Positions 1-8,794 of a stretch of DNA of 64,000 nt are shown here, one piece after another. The notes below the pieces were generated by a model. The model saw nothing but the letters and a program-made list of their open reading frames with translations. It was not told the DNA's origin and did not search any database. The DNA lies in NCBI RefSeq assembly GCF_000969605.1, contig NZ_JZUE01000004.1:1-64000 (forward strand), read 5' to 3'. How positions within the stretch are numbered: the stretch's first letter is position 1; each line of letters starts with the position of its first letter. The translations under genes were made by a program, and so were the position numbers. Origin of the DNA: Aquincola tertiaricarbonis. Lineage in GTDB: Bacteria; Pseudomonadota; Gammaproteobacteria; Burkholderiales; Burkholderiaceae_C.

Positions 1-3
1 ACC

Positions 4-21
4 GGCTGGCCCATGCCAGCC
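4..21. terminator. GC hairpin at left window edge
   Basis: A perfect 7-bp inverted repeat (GGCTGGC, loop CCAT, GCCAGCC) lies 59-76 bp beyond the stop codon of the minus-strand gene ending at 80. A second short palindrome (CCGCCCGGGCGG) sits near 43-54. There is no T-tract, so termination is only inferred from position. Nothing else is visible in bases 1-79. Confidence 0.3.
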
Positions 22-79
22 AGCCGGGCGCACTGGACACCACCGCCCGGGCGGGCTAGCGGCGCCGCCGGCCGGCCGC

Positions 80-3000
80 TCAGGCCAGGATCTGCCGGTT
101 CGCCAGCGACGGCGAGAACACCGAGAACTCGATGACGATGGCATTGCCGCGCACCCGGGCCGTGGCCGGGACGGCCAGGCGCGGCAACTCGTCCGCGAAG
201 GAGGCCAGTTCCGGCTGCGCCAGCAGCGCGTCCGAGCCCAGCAGCAGCACCTCGGCCCGGGTGAGCGGCAGCACCGCCTCGCGCTTGACCAGCACCGGCC
301 GCACCTGCAGGTGCTCGCCGTCGCCGGCCACCTCGCCCGGCGGGATCATGCGGCGCTCGCACGACAGCGTGAAGGCCGGGTTGTCGGAGGTGATGGACAC
401 CTGGTAGCGCAGCGGCTCTTCGGCCTTCGGGCGGATGCCCTCGAAGCGGTTGTCCTGCGAGCCGATGCTGAGCACCGTGCGGCCGGTGGCATCCGCGATG
501 CGCAGCCGCCGCTCGCCCTTGGGCAGCTTGGCGCCCGGCGCCGCCTGCACGCTGACGCTGAAGCGCACGTCGGTGAAGGCGCTGAGGATGCCGCCCGCCA
601 GGCCGCCCAGTCCGCCGCCGGCCCGGCTGCCGGGCGCTGGCGCGGCGGGCGCCGGTGTCACGCGCCGGCCGCCGCGGCGCTGGGCCGGTGTCGGCGTCGG
701 CCGGGCCTGGCCTTCGCCGGCCACGCCGGCGGTGGCGCCGTCCACCGCCTTCTGCACCGTGGCCGAGGCGGCCCCGCCGGTCTGGGCCGCCTGCGCCTGC
801 TGCTCCAGCGTGTTGCCGCTGGCCGCCTGCGCCGCCTGGGCCGGCGAGCCGGCGTTCTTCACCGCCTGGTCCTGCCGGTCGGCGGTGGTCATCGCCAGGC
901 CGGCCTGGGTGGGGCTGGCCTTGGCGGCGTCGGCCGCCTGGGTGGCGGTGAACAGATCGGCCGCGATCTTCAGCCGCTCGGTGTTCTGCGCCATCACGGT
1001 CTTCAGCGTGTCGGCGGCCTGGCTGGCGGCCGCGGTGGCGCCGGCGCCGGACAGCTCGCTGCCACTCTGCGCCAGGCCGGCATTGGCCGCGATGGTGGCC
1101 GACAGGTCGCGGAACGGACTGCCGGCCTGCAGCGCCGCCAGCACCGCGGCGGCATTGGCGCCGGCCGGCAGCGCGGTGGGCTCGGTCTGCTTGAGCAGCG
1201 GCGTGCCCAGGGCGCTGGTGGTCAGGTCCACCGCGCGCTGGCGGCTGGCCGCGGGCAGCGCGGCGATCTCCGGCGGCGTGAGCGGGATGGGCGAAGCCTG
1301 CCAGTCGAAGAAGCGGGTGAGGTCGATCTTCTCGGCGCTGTTGAAGCGGCCCAGCACCGCCTCGGCGAACACGCCGCCGGTGGGCAGCGGCACCGTCTGC
1401 GATTGCGGCACCGGCCGGTCCAGGCCGCGGCGCTGCAGGAATTCCTGCCAGGCCTGCACCTCGGCGGCCAGCGCCGGGTCGCCCACTTCGCCGGTGGCCG
1501 GCAGGTTGAGCTTGAGCACCACCGCATTGGCCACCACCGCCACCGGCTGCGGATCCACCAGCGAGCCCAGCGGCACGCCGCGCAGCGTCAGGCGCGACAG
1601 CAGGCCCGACAGCGTGGTGGCGTCCAGCCGCTCGAAGATGGCGCGGCTGTAGTGCAGCGCGTTGTCCCGCAGGTGCTGCAGCAGCGCCGGCGCGGCGCGG
1701 GCCGGGCTGAACTGCAGCACGTCGGCCGCCCCGCCCTCGTTGAGCTGCACCGGCACGTCCAGCGGCAGCGCGGCGCCGCCGATGTCCAGCATCAGCTTGA
1801 CCGTGGCCGGGCCCGGGCCGGCATCGCCCAGCTGCACCTGCACCGCGGCGAGGTCGGCCACGCGGGCGGGGGTTTCCAGCGTGATCTGCGCCGGGCCCAC
1901 CGAGGTGGCGGGCAGCTCGCCGCCGGCGCGCGGCACGACTCGCAGGCCGCCGGCCAGCCGGCCCGTCACCGCCACCGCATGCAGCCGCGCCTCGTCCGGC
2001 ACGAAGACCGCGTCGCTGCCGTTGCGCAGCAGCGTGCGCGCCGACAGCGATGCCAGGCGGCCGAGCTGGCCGGCATCGAAGCCCTTGAGCGCCGTGAGCG
2101 TGGCGCCGGACTGCGCCGGCCCCAGCTCGAAGCGCAGGCCGGCGCCGGCCGCGGCCGCCGCGCGGTCGGCCTGCAGGCCGCGGTGCTGCAGCAAGGTGGA
2201 GGCCATCACCACGTCGCCGATGCGCAGCCGCGGCAGGTTGGGCACGATCTCCACCACGCCGAACTCGGTGGTGAGCTGGCGCCGGATGTCGTCGCTCAGC
2301 GCCACGTCGGCCAGCACCGCGCGCCAGCGCTCCAGCGTCAGCGAATCGCCGAAGTCCACCAGCTTCAGTGGCACGAACAGCACCCGCTCGGCACGCTGCA
2401 GCGTGGTGCTCACGCGGAAGGCCTGCACCACCTCGTAGTACTGCACGTTCAGGGCATGCATGTGGTTGTAGTTGCACACCACGCGGGTGGACAGGGCCTC
2501 GTGCTCCTGCTGGGCCACTTCCTGCACGATGCTGGCGCGGCGGCTGCGGGCGGCACTGGCCTGCTGCTGGGTCACGTCGTTGATCTGCTGCGACACGCTG
2601 GCCGACAGGTCGCGCCGGCCGAAGGAGCTGGTGACGGTGAGCGCCTCGGTGCGGGTGCTGCCGCCGCCCGACGAGCCGCCGAAGGCGATCGGCCCCACCT
2701 CGAAGCCCAGCGCCGAGCCGCCCTGCGACGACCGCGAGCTGCCCTGCGTGCGGCTGCTGCCGCCCTGCACCTCGGCCGCGGTGGCCTCGGTCACCTCCGA
2801 CAGCGCGCGCTGGTGGGTGGTGGTGTTGGCCAGCCGCTCGGCCTCGTCGATGTCCTCGCTGCTGCTGCCACGGCTCTGGCGCGACCAGTCGATCATCGCC
2901 ATGCGGGTGCTCTCGCCCGGCGCCAGCGACAGGCTGTGCAGCAGCTGGCCCAGCGCCACGCCTTGCGAGAACCAGTCCTGGCTGAAGGTGAGCAGCGCGC

Positions 3001-3649
3001 CGCTGGCCACGCGGGTGAAGCCCTGGTCCTGGCCGGACAGCACCGTGGCCAGCGACAGCGCATCGCCCAGCTGTTCCAGCGGCTGCACGCCGGCGTCGCC
3101 GGTGCTGTCGATCAGCAGCTGGCGGTAGGCCACCCGCTCGGTGGGAAAGGCGCCGTTGCGCGGCAGCAGCTCGGCCGGCGTGCCCGGGTCGCCGGGCGGC
3201 AGCGGCTCGTCGCCCGCCAGCTGCCCGGCCAGCAGCGCGCGCGCCGCCGCATACGGCGGCCACAGCGCCAGGTCGCGCACCCGGTCGGTGGCCAGCGCGG
3301 TGCGCAGCGTCGGTGCGCGGGTGCTGCCCACGGCCTTGAGCGCCTCGATGGGCAGCAGCGCCAGGTCGGCCACCGGCATGCCGGCAGGCATGTCGGCGAT
3401 GTCGGAGGCCACCCGCTGCAGCTGCGCCTCGGGCTGCGTGGCATCGTCGCGCAACAGCAGCAGCCGCCGCGCGGCGGCGAAGGCCGCGGAGGCGGCCAGG
3501 TCGAACACGGTGCGGATGTCCAGCGCCTCCAGCGCGGCCTGCTGGGCAGCGTCCACGCCGCGCAGCACCGACGGGGCGGCCAGCATCAGCGCGTCGCCGC
3601 CCAGGCCGGCGCTGTCACCCTTGAGGAAGGACCGTGGATCGATGGCCAT
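80..3649 (-). CDS. Giant paralogous protein A (1189 aa), unknown function
   Basis: I do not recognise this family. The start ATG at 3649 is preceded by GGGAGG and lies 2 nt after the stop of the upstream gene. No signal peptide or membrane segment is seen. Residues about 25-65 and 95-140 each resemble a helix-hairpin-helix 'ruler' repeat (for example IEALKAVGSTRAPTLRTAL). Residues 221-433 form the most conserved block shared with the paralogue at 4134-7703, with landmarks SLAPGESTRMAMIDWSRQ (241-258) and NYNHMHALNVQYYEVVQAF (393-411). A second shared block near the middle of the C-terminal half carries PTGGVFAEAVLGR and RFFDWQ, followed by TLKTVM(A/E)QNTERL. An Ala/Gln/Gly-rich linker then leads to a beta-rich C-terminal region of about 130 residues. 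It is the last gene seen in a three-gene minus-strand operon. A structural or scaffold role is a guess. Confidence 0.85.
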   Translation of the reverse strand: MAIDPRSFLKGDSAGLGGDALMLAAPSVLRGVDAAQQAALEALDIRTVFDLAASAAFAAARRLLLLRDDATQPEAQLQRVASDIADMPAGMPVADLALLPIEALKAVGSTRAPTLRTALATDRVRDLALWPPYAAARALLAGQLAGDEPLPPGDPGTPAELLPRNGAFPTERVAYRQLLIDSTGDAGVQPLEQLGDALSLATVLSGQDQGFTRVASGALLTFSQDWFSQGVALGQLLHSLSLAPGESTRMAMIDWSRQSRGSSSEDIDEAERLANTTTHQRALSEVTEATAAEVQGGSSRTQGSSRSSQGGSALGFEVGPIAFGGSSGGGSTRTEALTVTSSFGRRDLSASVSQQINDVTQQQASAARSRRASIVQEVAQQEHEALSTRVVCNYNHMHALNVQYYEVVQAFRVSTTLQRAERVLFVPLKLVDFGDSLTLERWRAVLADVALSDDIRRQLTTEFGVVEIVPNLPRLRIGDVVMASTLLQHRGLQADRAAAAAGAGLRFELGPAQSGATLTALKGFDAGQLGRLASLSARTLLRNGSDAVFVPDEARLHAVAVTGRLAGGLRVVPRAGGELPATSVGPAQITLETPARVADLAAVQVQLGDAGPGPATVKLMLDIGGAALPLDVPVQLNEGGAADVLQFSPARAAPALLQHLRDNALHYSRAIFERLDATTLSGLLSRLTLRGVPLGSLVDPQPVAVVANAVVLKLNLPATGEVGDPALAAEVQAWQEFLQRRGLDRPVPQSQTVPLPTGGVFAEAVLGRFNSAEKIDLTRFFDWQASPIPLTPPEIAALPAASRQRAVDLTTSALGTPLLKQTEPTALPAGANAAAVLAALQAGSPFRDLSATIAANAGLAQSGSELSGAGATAAASQAADTLKTVMAQNTERLKIAADLFTATQAADAAKASPTQAGLAMTTADRQDQAVKNAGSPAQAAQAASGNTLEQQAQAAQTGGAASATVQKAVDGATAGVAGEGQARPTPTPAQRRGGRRVTPAPAAPAPGSRAGGGLGGLAGGILSAFTDVRFSVSVQAAPGAKLPKGERRLRIADATGRTVLSIGSQDNRFEGIRPKAEEPLRYQVSITSDNPAFTLSCERRMIPPGEVAGDGEHLQVRPVLVKREAVLPLTRAEVLLLGSDALLAQPELASFADELPRLAVPATARVRGNAIVIEFSVFSPSLANRQILA

Positions 3650-3651
3650 GG

Positions 3652-4116
3652 TCAGCCTCCCACCGCGCGTGCGAAGGCCGCCAGGTCGGCCAGGCCGGGG
3701 ATCAGCTGCTCGTCGGCCTCGATCGCGCCGTCGTGGCGGCGGATGCCGCATTCGAAGCCGCGCGCCGGCTCGCCGCCGCCGGCGGGCGGTGCCTGCAGGT
3801 ACACGTCGATGAAGCGGGTCTCGCCATCGGGCGAGGCCGCGCCCTCGCCGTCGATGCGCAGCCGCAGCAGCACCTCCAGCAGCGCCGGGGCGTCGGCCGA
3901 GGGCGGCTGCGGCTCGAAGAAGGCCTCCTCGCCGGCCACCAGCTCGAGGCCGAATTCCGCATCGCTGCGCACGCTGCCGTCGTCGGCATGCCGGGCCAGC
4001 GCCACCGCCACGATGGCGGCCAGGTCGTCGGCCTCGGTGTCGTTGCGCACGCGCACGCGCGCCTGGTCGCCCAGCAGACCGGCCAGGGCATCGGCTCCGA
4101 GAGGGGTGGTGGCCAT
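3652..4116 (-). CDS. Small acidic protein between the giant paralogues, unknown function
   Basis: A 154-residue protein with no family I can name. It is acidic, has no signal peptide or membrane segment, and alternates predicted strands with helices (RFIDVYLQAPPAGGG; LRIDGEGAASPDGE). The ATG at 4116 is preceded by GGAG with 8-nt spacing. A TTG at 4137 overlapping the upstream stop would add seven residues and is less likely. Spacing is 17 nt from the gene before it and 2 nt to the gene after it, so the three genes are almost certainly co-transcribed. Its position between two paralogues suggests a dedicated partner or adaptor, but no sequence feature proves that. Confidence 0.75.
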   Translation of the reverse strand: MATTPLGADALAGLLGDQARVRVRNDTEADDLAAIVAVALARHADDGSVRSDAEFGLELVAGEEAFFEPQPPSADAPALLEVLLRLRIDGEGAASPDGETRFIDVYLQAPPAGGGEPARGFECGIRRHDGAIEADEQLIPGLADLAAFARAVGG

Positions 4117-4133
4117 CGCTGCAACTCCGGCGA

Positions 4134-7100
4134 TCAATCAGGCAGGGCATCCAGCCGCAGCAGTGCCAGCTGCGGGAAGCGGGCGACGAACTCGCCGGCG
4201 GCATTGGTGCTGACCACCGGCTTCTTCAGCACGGTGCGCAAATCGAAGGCCACCCGCGCCAGCACCTGCGCCACCTCGGCGTCGCTGGGCCGGTTGGGGC
4301 CGGCGCTGATGAATTGCGTGTGCTGCTGCACCTGCGCCACCACGTCCAGCCGTAGCGTGGTCTTGACGCCGGCCGCGGGCACGCTGGCACTGCGGCGCAG
4401 TACGGTCGTGGTGGGCTGCGGCCAGGCGGTCTGCAGGGTCAGCGCCAGCTCGGCCACCACCTGCGGCGAAGCGGTGGCCAGCGGCAGCGTCGCGGTGCCG
4501 CCGCCGTCCAGGCCCGAGCGGCTGGCGATCAGAGTGCCGTCGCGTTCCTTCACCTGCAGCTGCAGCGGCACCGGTGCGTTGTCGAACAGTGCCGCATCGC
4601 GCAGCAGCTGGGCACCGCGCAGCTCCAGCGTCAGCCTGCGCGGGCCGGTGGCCTGGGCGGACGGCGCCGCGCCGTCACCCTGCGCGGTGCGCGTGACCGC
4701 CTCGACGATCCGCGCCGCGGTGCCGCCGGCCTGGGCGCCGCTTTGCCGCTGCTGCAGCTCGGTGGCGGCCGGGCGCTGGCCACCGCCCTGCGCCGGCGGG
4801 GTGGCCTGGCTCTGGTCCAGCGCCTTGGCGCGGTTCTCCAGGCCGCCGGCCAGCGTGTTGCCGGCGGCGCCGCCTTCCTTCGCACCCCCACCGCCGCCAC
4901 CGCCGCCACCGCTGCCACCGCCGCCCGGCGTGGGCACGCCGGCCAGGGTGGCCGCCACCTTGGCGGCGGTGCGCAGGCGTTCGGTGTTCTGTTCCATCAC
5001 GGTCTTCAGCGTCTGCGCGGCCAGCGCGCCGCCGGAGGTGGCGCCGGCCGCACCCACCTTCTGCAGGGCCTGCGCGAGCTTGATCGTGGCGTCGGCACCG
5101 CTCAGGTCGTTGAACAGGTTGCGGGCGCCCAGCGCGCCCAGCACCGCCGCCAGGCCAGTGGGGTCGGGCAGCGCCGTCGGCGCCTGGATGTTGATGATGG
5201 GCGCCGACGGATTGGTGGGCGCGAGGTCCTCGTCGCTGGCGCGCGAGCCGGCCTCCAGCGGCGCGATCTCGCTGGCCACCAGCGGAACCGGCGACTCCTG
5301 CCAGTCGAAGAAGCGGGTGCTGTCGAGCCGCTCCGCACCCATGGAACGGCCCAGCACCGCCTCGGCGAACACGCCGCCGGTGGGCAGCATCATCAGCTCG
5401 CGCCGCGGCGTGGCGTCGAGCAGCCCCGACGCGGCCAGGAACTGCTGCCAGGCCTGGGCGAGCCCGGCCAGGGCCGGGTCGGGCGGATCGCCGGCATTCG
5501 GCAGTCCGGCCTTGAACACCAGGTAGTTGGCGGTGACGGCCACCGGCTGGTGGTCCACCCACTGCGCCAGCGGCACGCCGCCGAAGCTGAAGCGCGCCAG
5601 CAGGGCCGACAGCACCGAGGCGTCCAGCGTGCGCATCACCGCCTGGGTGTAGTGCAGCGCATTGGCCTTCAGGTGCACCAGCAGCTCGTCCTGCTCGGGC
5701 GGCGCCTCGAAGTTCACCACCCGCTGCAGCGCCGACAGCGGCCCGCCGGCCTGCAGTGCCACCGGCACGCCGGCGGGCGTGGCGGTGCCCAGCAGGTTGA
5801 GCTGCAGCGTGACCGTGGTTTCCTTGGGCACGATGAGCGCGCTGCGCAGCATCACCGCCGCCAGGTCGCGCACGGCTTCGGGCGCGGCGAAGCGGGCGCC
5901 GGCGGGGCCGGCGTCCACCAGCGGCACCAGGCTGCCGTCGCGCCGCCGCACCTCCAGGCCCAGGGCCAGGTCCTGCGGCAGCGAGACCGCGCTCACCAGG
6001 GTGTCGGCCTGCAGCGTGAGCACCGTCTCCAGCCGGGTGGCGATCGGCCGCACGCCGCAGCGCACCAGCGTGCGCAGCTCGTCGGCATCCCAGCCGTCGG
6101 CGCTGAAGCGCTGCAGCATGCCGCCGCGGGCGGCCAGCGCGGGCGCGGGCGCCGGGGCCGGTGCGGGCGACGGCGCAGGCGCGGGGGACGGCGCCGGGGC
6201 CGGTGCCGGTGCGGCGTCCCCCACCGCGGCCGCCAGCGCCGCCGACTGCAGCGACACGGGGCTGGCCAGCGACACCGCGGCCACGAAGCGCCCGTCCAGC
6301 AACCTCAGCCGGCGCGGCTGGCGGCTGCGCACCAGGACGCTGCCGAACAGCGCGATGCGCTGGCGCGTGGCTTCGTCCAGCGCCGCCTCGGTCAACGCGA
6401 TGCGAAAGCGTTCGATCTGGCGGGTGTCGTCGAAGTCGATCAGCTGGATCGGCACGAACACCACCCGCTGCGCACGCTCCAGCCGCGTGGCCACGCTGTA
6501 GGCCTGCACCACCTCGTAGTACTGCAGGTTCAGCGTGTGCATGTGGTTGTAGTTGGCGACGACCCGGGTGGACAGCGTCTCGTGCTCGCTCTGGCTCAGC
6601 TCCCGCACCACGCTGGCCCGGCGGCTGCGCGCGGCGCTGGCCTGCTGCTGGCTCACGTCGTTGATGCGCTGCGCAGTGCTGGTGGCCAGGTCGCGCCGGC
6701 CGAAGGAGCTGCTGACGGTCATCGCCTCGGTCCGGGTGCTGGCGCTGCCGCCGCTGCTGCCGAAGGCGATCGGCCCCAGCTCGAAGCCCAGCGCGGAGCC
6801 GCCCTGCGAGGTGGACGAGTTCGACGTCGCCCGCGTGCTGCCGCCCTGCACCTCGGCCGCGGTGGCCGCGGTCACCTCCGACAGCGCGCGCTGGTGGGTG
6901 GTGGTGTTGGCCAGCCGCTCGGTCTCGTCGACGGCTTCGCTGCCGCGCCCGCGGCTCTGGCGCGACCAGTCGATCATCGCCATGCGGGTGCTCTCGCCCG
7001 GCGCCAGCGACAGGCTGTGCAGCAGCTGGCCCAGCGCCAGGCCCTGCGGCGACCAGCTCTGGCTGAAGCTGAGCAGCGCGCCGGTGGCCACGCGGCGGAA

Positions 7101-7703
7101 CGGCGTGGCGCCACCGAGGGCCGGGCCCAGGTCCACCGGCTCGGCCTGCTCCACCGGCGTGGCCGCCCCCTCGTCCACCGCCCCGGCCACGCTGTCGATC
7201 AGCAGCGTGCGGTAGAACACCTTGTCGGTGGCGTGCTCGCCCATGCGCGGCAGCAGGTCGGCCGGCGCTTCGGGGTCGAAGCCCGGCGCCTGGTCCGGAA
7301 TGCAGGCGGCGGCCAGCAGGTCGCGCGCCGCCAGTCCCGGCGGCCAGGCCGCCAGCTCGCCCAGCGTGGCCACGCCCAGGTCCGCCTGCAGCCGGGCCGC
7401 ACCGGCCGTGCCCACCGCACGCAGCGCGGCCAGCGGTGCATCGGCCAGCCCGCCGCTGTCGGCGGCGGCGGCCGCGTCCAGCACGTCGCCGCCCAGGCGC
7501 GGCGCCGGCCGTGCCAGCGCATGGCGCAGCGTGTGCAGCAGGCGGGACGCCGCCAGGTCGAACACGCTCGCAATGCCCAGCACCTCGCGCAGCGCCGCCG
7601 CCTGTGGCGCGGTGGTGCCGTTCAATGCATCCACCGGCGCGGCGAGCAGCTCGGTGGGGCCCAGGCCGGCGAAGCCGCTCTTGACGAACGATTCGATCTG
7701 CAC
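4134..7703 (-). CDS. Giant paralogous protein B (1189 aa), unknown function
   Basis: Paralogue of the protein at 80-3649 and, with the starts chosen, exactly the same length. The GTG at 7703 is preceded by GGGGAGG with 4-nt spacing. An upstream in-frame ATG at 7757 would add 18 residues without similarity to A. Two helix-hairpin-helix-like repeats occupy about residues 25-65 and 90-130. The shared core runs about 209-425 (LSLAPGESTRMAMIDWSRQ, NYNHMHTLNLQYYEVVQAY). Unlike A it has an Ala-Pro/Ser-Pro repeat linker (bases about 6137-6215), then the shared PTGGVFAEAVLGR and TRFFDWQ motifs, and a run of glycines (bases about 4885-4935). The C-terminus is beta-rich. No secretion signal is seen. It is the first gene of the three-gene unit, transcribed away from imuA across a control region carrying DnaA-box-like sites. 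Function unknown. Confidence 0.85.
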   Translation of the reverse strand: MQIESFVKSGFAGLGPTELLAAPVDALNGTTAPQAAALREVLGIASVFDLAASRLLHTLRHALARPAPRLGGDVLDAAAAADSGGLADAPLAALRAVGTAGAARLQADLGVATLGELAAWPPGLAARDLLAAACIPDQAPGFDPEAPADLLPRMGEHATDKVFYRTLLIDSVAGAVDEGAATPVEQAEPVDLGPALGGATPFRRVATGALLSFSQSWSPQGLALGQLLHSLSLAPGESTRMAMIDWSRQSRGRGSEAVDETERLANTTTHQRALSEVTAATAAEVQGGSTRATSNSSTSQGGSALGFELGPIAFGSSGGSASTRTEAMTVSSSFGRRDLATSTAQRINDVSQQQASAARSRRASVVRELSQSEHETLSTRVVANYNHMHTLNLQYYEVVQAYSVATRLERAQRVVFVPIQLIDFDDTRQIERFRIALTEAALDEATRQRIALFGSVLVRSRQPRRLRLLDGRFVAAVSLASPVSLQSAALAAAVGDAAPAPAPAPSPAPAPSPAPAPAPAPALAARGGMLQRFSADGWDADELRTLVRCGVRPIATRLETVLTLQADTLVSAVSLPQDLALGLEVRRRDGSLVPLVDAGPAGARFAAPEAVRDLAAVMLRSALIVPKETTVTLQLNLLGTATPAGVPVALQAGGPLSALQRVVNFEAPPEQDELLVHLKANALHYTQAVMRTLDASVLSALLARFSFGGVPLAQWVDHQPVAVTANYLVFKAGLPNAGDPPDPALAGLAQAWQQFLAASGLLDATPRRELMMLPTGGVFAEAVLGRSMGAERLDSTRFFDWQESPVPLVASEIAPLEAGSRASDEDLAPTNPSAPIINIQAPTALPDPTGLAAVLGALGARNLFNDLSGADATIKLAQALQKVGAAGATSGGALAAQTLKTVMEQNTERLRTAAKVAATLAGVPTPGGGGSGGGGGGGGGAKEGGAAGNTLAGGLENRAKALDQSQATPPAQGGGQRPAATELQQRQSGAQAGGTAARIVEAVTRTAQGDGAAPSAQATGPRRLTLELRGAQLLRDAALFDNAPVPLQLQVKERDGTLIASRSGLDGGGTATLPLATASPQVVAELALTLQTAWPQPTTTVLRRSASVPAAGVKTTLRLDVVAQVQQHTQFISAGPNRPSDAEVAQVLARVAFDLRTVLKKPVVSTNAAGEFVARFPQLALLRLDALPD

Positions 7704-7787
7704 GGCAGCCTCCCCAACGGCGATGGCGCCATCGTCAGCCTGCGCCCGGCGCCGCAAAACCCCTAGAAACCGCGCGCCAAAAATTTG

Positions 7788-7822
7788 TTATCCACACCGC
7801 TTGTGCACAGGGCTGTGGACAA
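7788..7822. promoter_or_regulatory. Three DnaA-box-like 9-mers with 13-bp periodicity
   Basis: TTATCCACA (7788-7796) is a perfect consensus DnaA box. TTGTGCACA (7801-7809) differs in the middle. TGTGGACAA (7814-7822) is the complement of TTGTCCACA, a common box variant. Their first bases lie exactly 13 bp apart, and a short A/T run (7780-7790) precedes them. The cluster is in the divergent gap between the giant-protein operon and imuA. DnaA binding and its purpose (transcriptional control, titration or replication) are inferred. Confidence 0.6.
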
Positions 7823-7952
7823 GCAGTGGACGCCGGCATCGCGCACGGCCGGCGCCGCGGCCGCCCGCTGGATCGCTGCAAAAAGCAGCACCCGGCAGAA
7901 CTGACAGGCCTGCCATCGCTGCCGATTCGACAGCCAGCCGCCGGCTGGGGTA

Positions 7953-7968
7953 CTGTATGTCCGTACAG
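7953..7968. promoter_or_regulatory. LexA (SOS) box upstream of imuA
   Basis: CTGT-N8-ACAG with all eight conserved bases present, ending 13 bp before the imuA ATG at 7982. This matches the LexA operator known from gamma- and betaproteobacteria, and imuA-imuB-dnaE2 cassettes are established LexA targets. It implies induction of the three downstream genes by DNA damage. Confidence 0.88.
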
Positions 7969-7981
7969 TCTTTTGATCGCC

Positions 7982-8794
7982 ATGCCTGCCCTCGCCGACG
8001 CGCCCACCGCCCCCTGCCCCGACTCCGACGCCGGTCGGCCCCCGCCCGTGCTGCCACCGCCGGTGGCTGCCGCCCTCTGGCGTGGCTGCGACCTGGGCGG
8101 TGCCGCCGGGCCGGTGACCGGCTCGGGCTTCGACGCGCTGGATGGCGAGCTGCCCGGCGGCGGCTGGCCCTCGCGGGCGCTGACCGAGGTGCTGTGCGCC
8201 CAGCCCGGCGTGCTGGAGTGGCGGCTGCTGGGCGGCGCGCTGCGCCGGGTGGTGGCCGCTGGCCGCTCGGTGGTGCTGGTGGGCCCGCCGCGCCATCCGC
8301 ACCTGCCCGGGCTGCGGCACGAGGGGCTGGATGCCCGCCACCTGGTGTGGATCCGTGCCGAAGCGCCGTCGGAGCGGCTGTGGTGCACCGAGCTGCTGGT
8401 CAAGTCCGGCGCCAGCGGCGCTGTGGTGGCCTGGCTGCCGCAGGCGCGGCCCGAACAGGTACGGCGGCTGCAGGTGTGCGCCCAGTCCTGCGAAGGCCCG
8501 GTGTTCCTGTGCCGGCCGCTGGCCGCGCGGCATGAGCCTTCGGCCGCGCCGCTGCGGGTGCTGGCCGGCCTGGGGCCGGACTGGTCGCTGCAGGTGCAGC
8601 TGCTCAAGCGCCGCGGCGCCGCGCACGAAGGCGTGCTGCAGCTGCCTTCGGTGCCCGGCGGCCTGGCCCTGGCGCTCACGCCGCGGCTGATGGCGCCCAG
8701 CCGCCTGATCCATGAACGCCTGACCGACCGAGGTGCCCATGCTGGTCTGGGCCGCGCTGCGCCTGCCCGCCGAAGCCCCGCCCGCGCCCATTGA
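7982..8794 (+). CDS. imuA: ImuA, RecA-like translesion synthesis accessory protein
   Basis: A 270-residue protein of the ImuA (SulA/RecA-like) family, first gene of the SOS-inducible mutasome cassette. ImuA proteins have a RecA-like fold and help assemble ImuB and DnaE2 for lesion bypass. Family landmarks are the region around GSGFDALDGELPGGGWP near residue 40, which resembles the start of the RecA core, and the segment with LLKSGASGAVV-type sequence (here LLVKSGASGAVVAWL). No canonical Walker A motif is present, as usual for ImuA. The ATG at 7982 lies 13 bp after the LexA box. Its 3' end overlaps imuB by 56 bp. Confidence 0.9.
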   Translation: MPALADAPTAPCPDSDAGRPPPVLPPPVAAALWRGCDLGGAAGPVTGSGFDALDGELPGGGWPSRALTEVLCAQPGVLEWRLLGGALRRVVAAGRSVVLVGPPRHPHLPGLRHEGLDARHLVWIRAEAPSERLWCTELLVKSGASGAVVAWLPQARPEQVRRLQVCAQSCEGPVFLCRPLAARHEPSAAPLRVLAGLGPDWSLQVQLLKRRGAAHEGVLQLPSVPGGLALALTPRLMAPSRLIHERLTDRGAHAGLGRAAPARRSPARAH

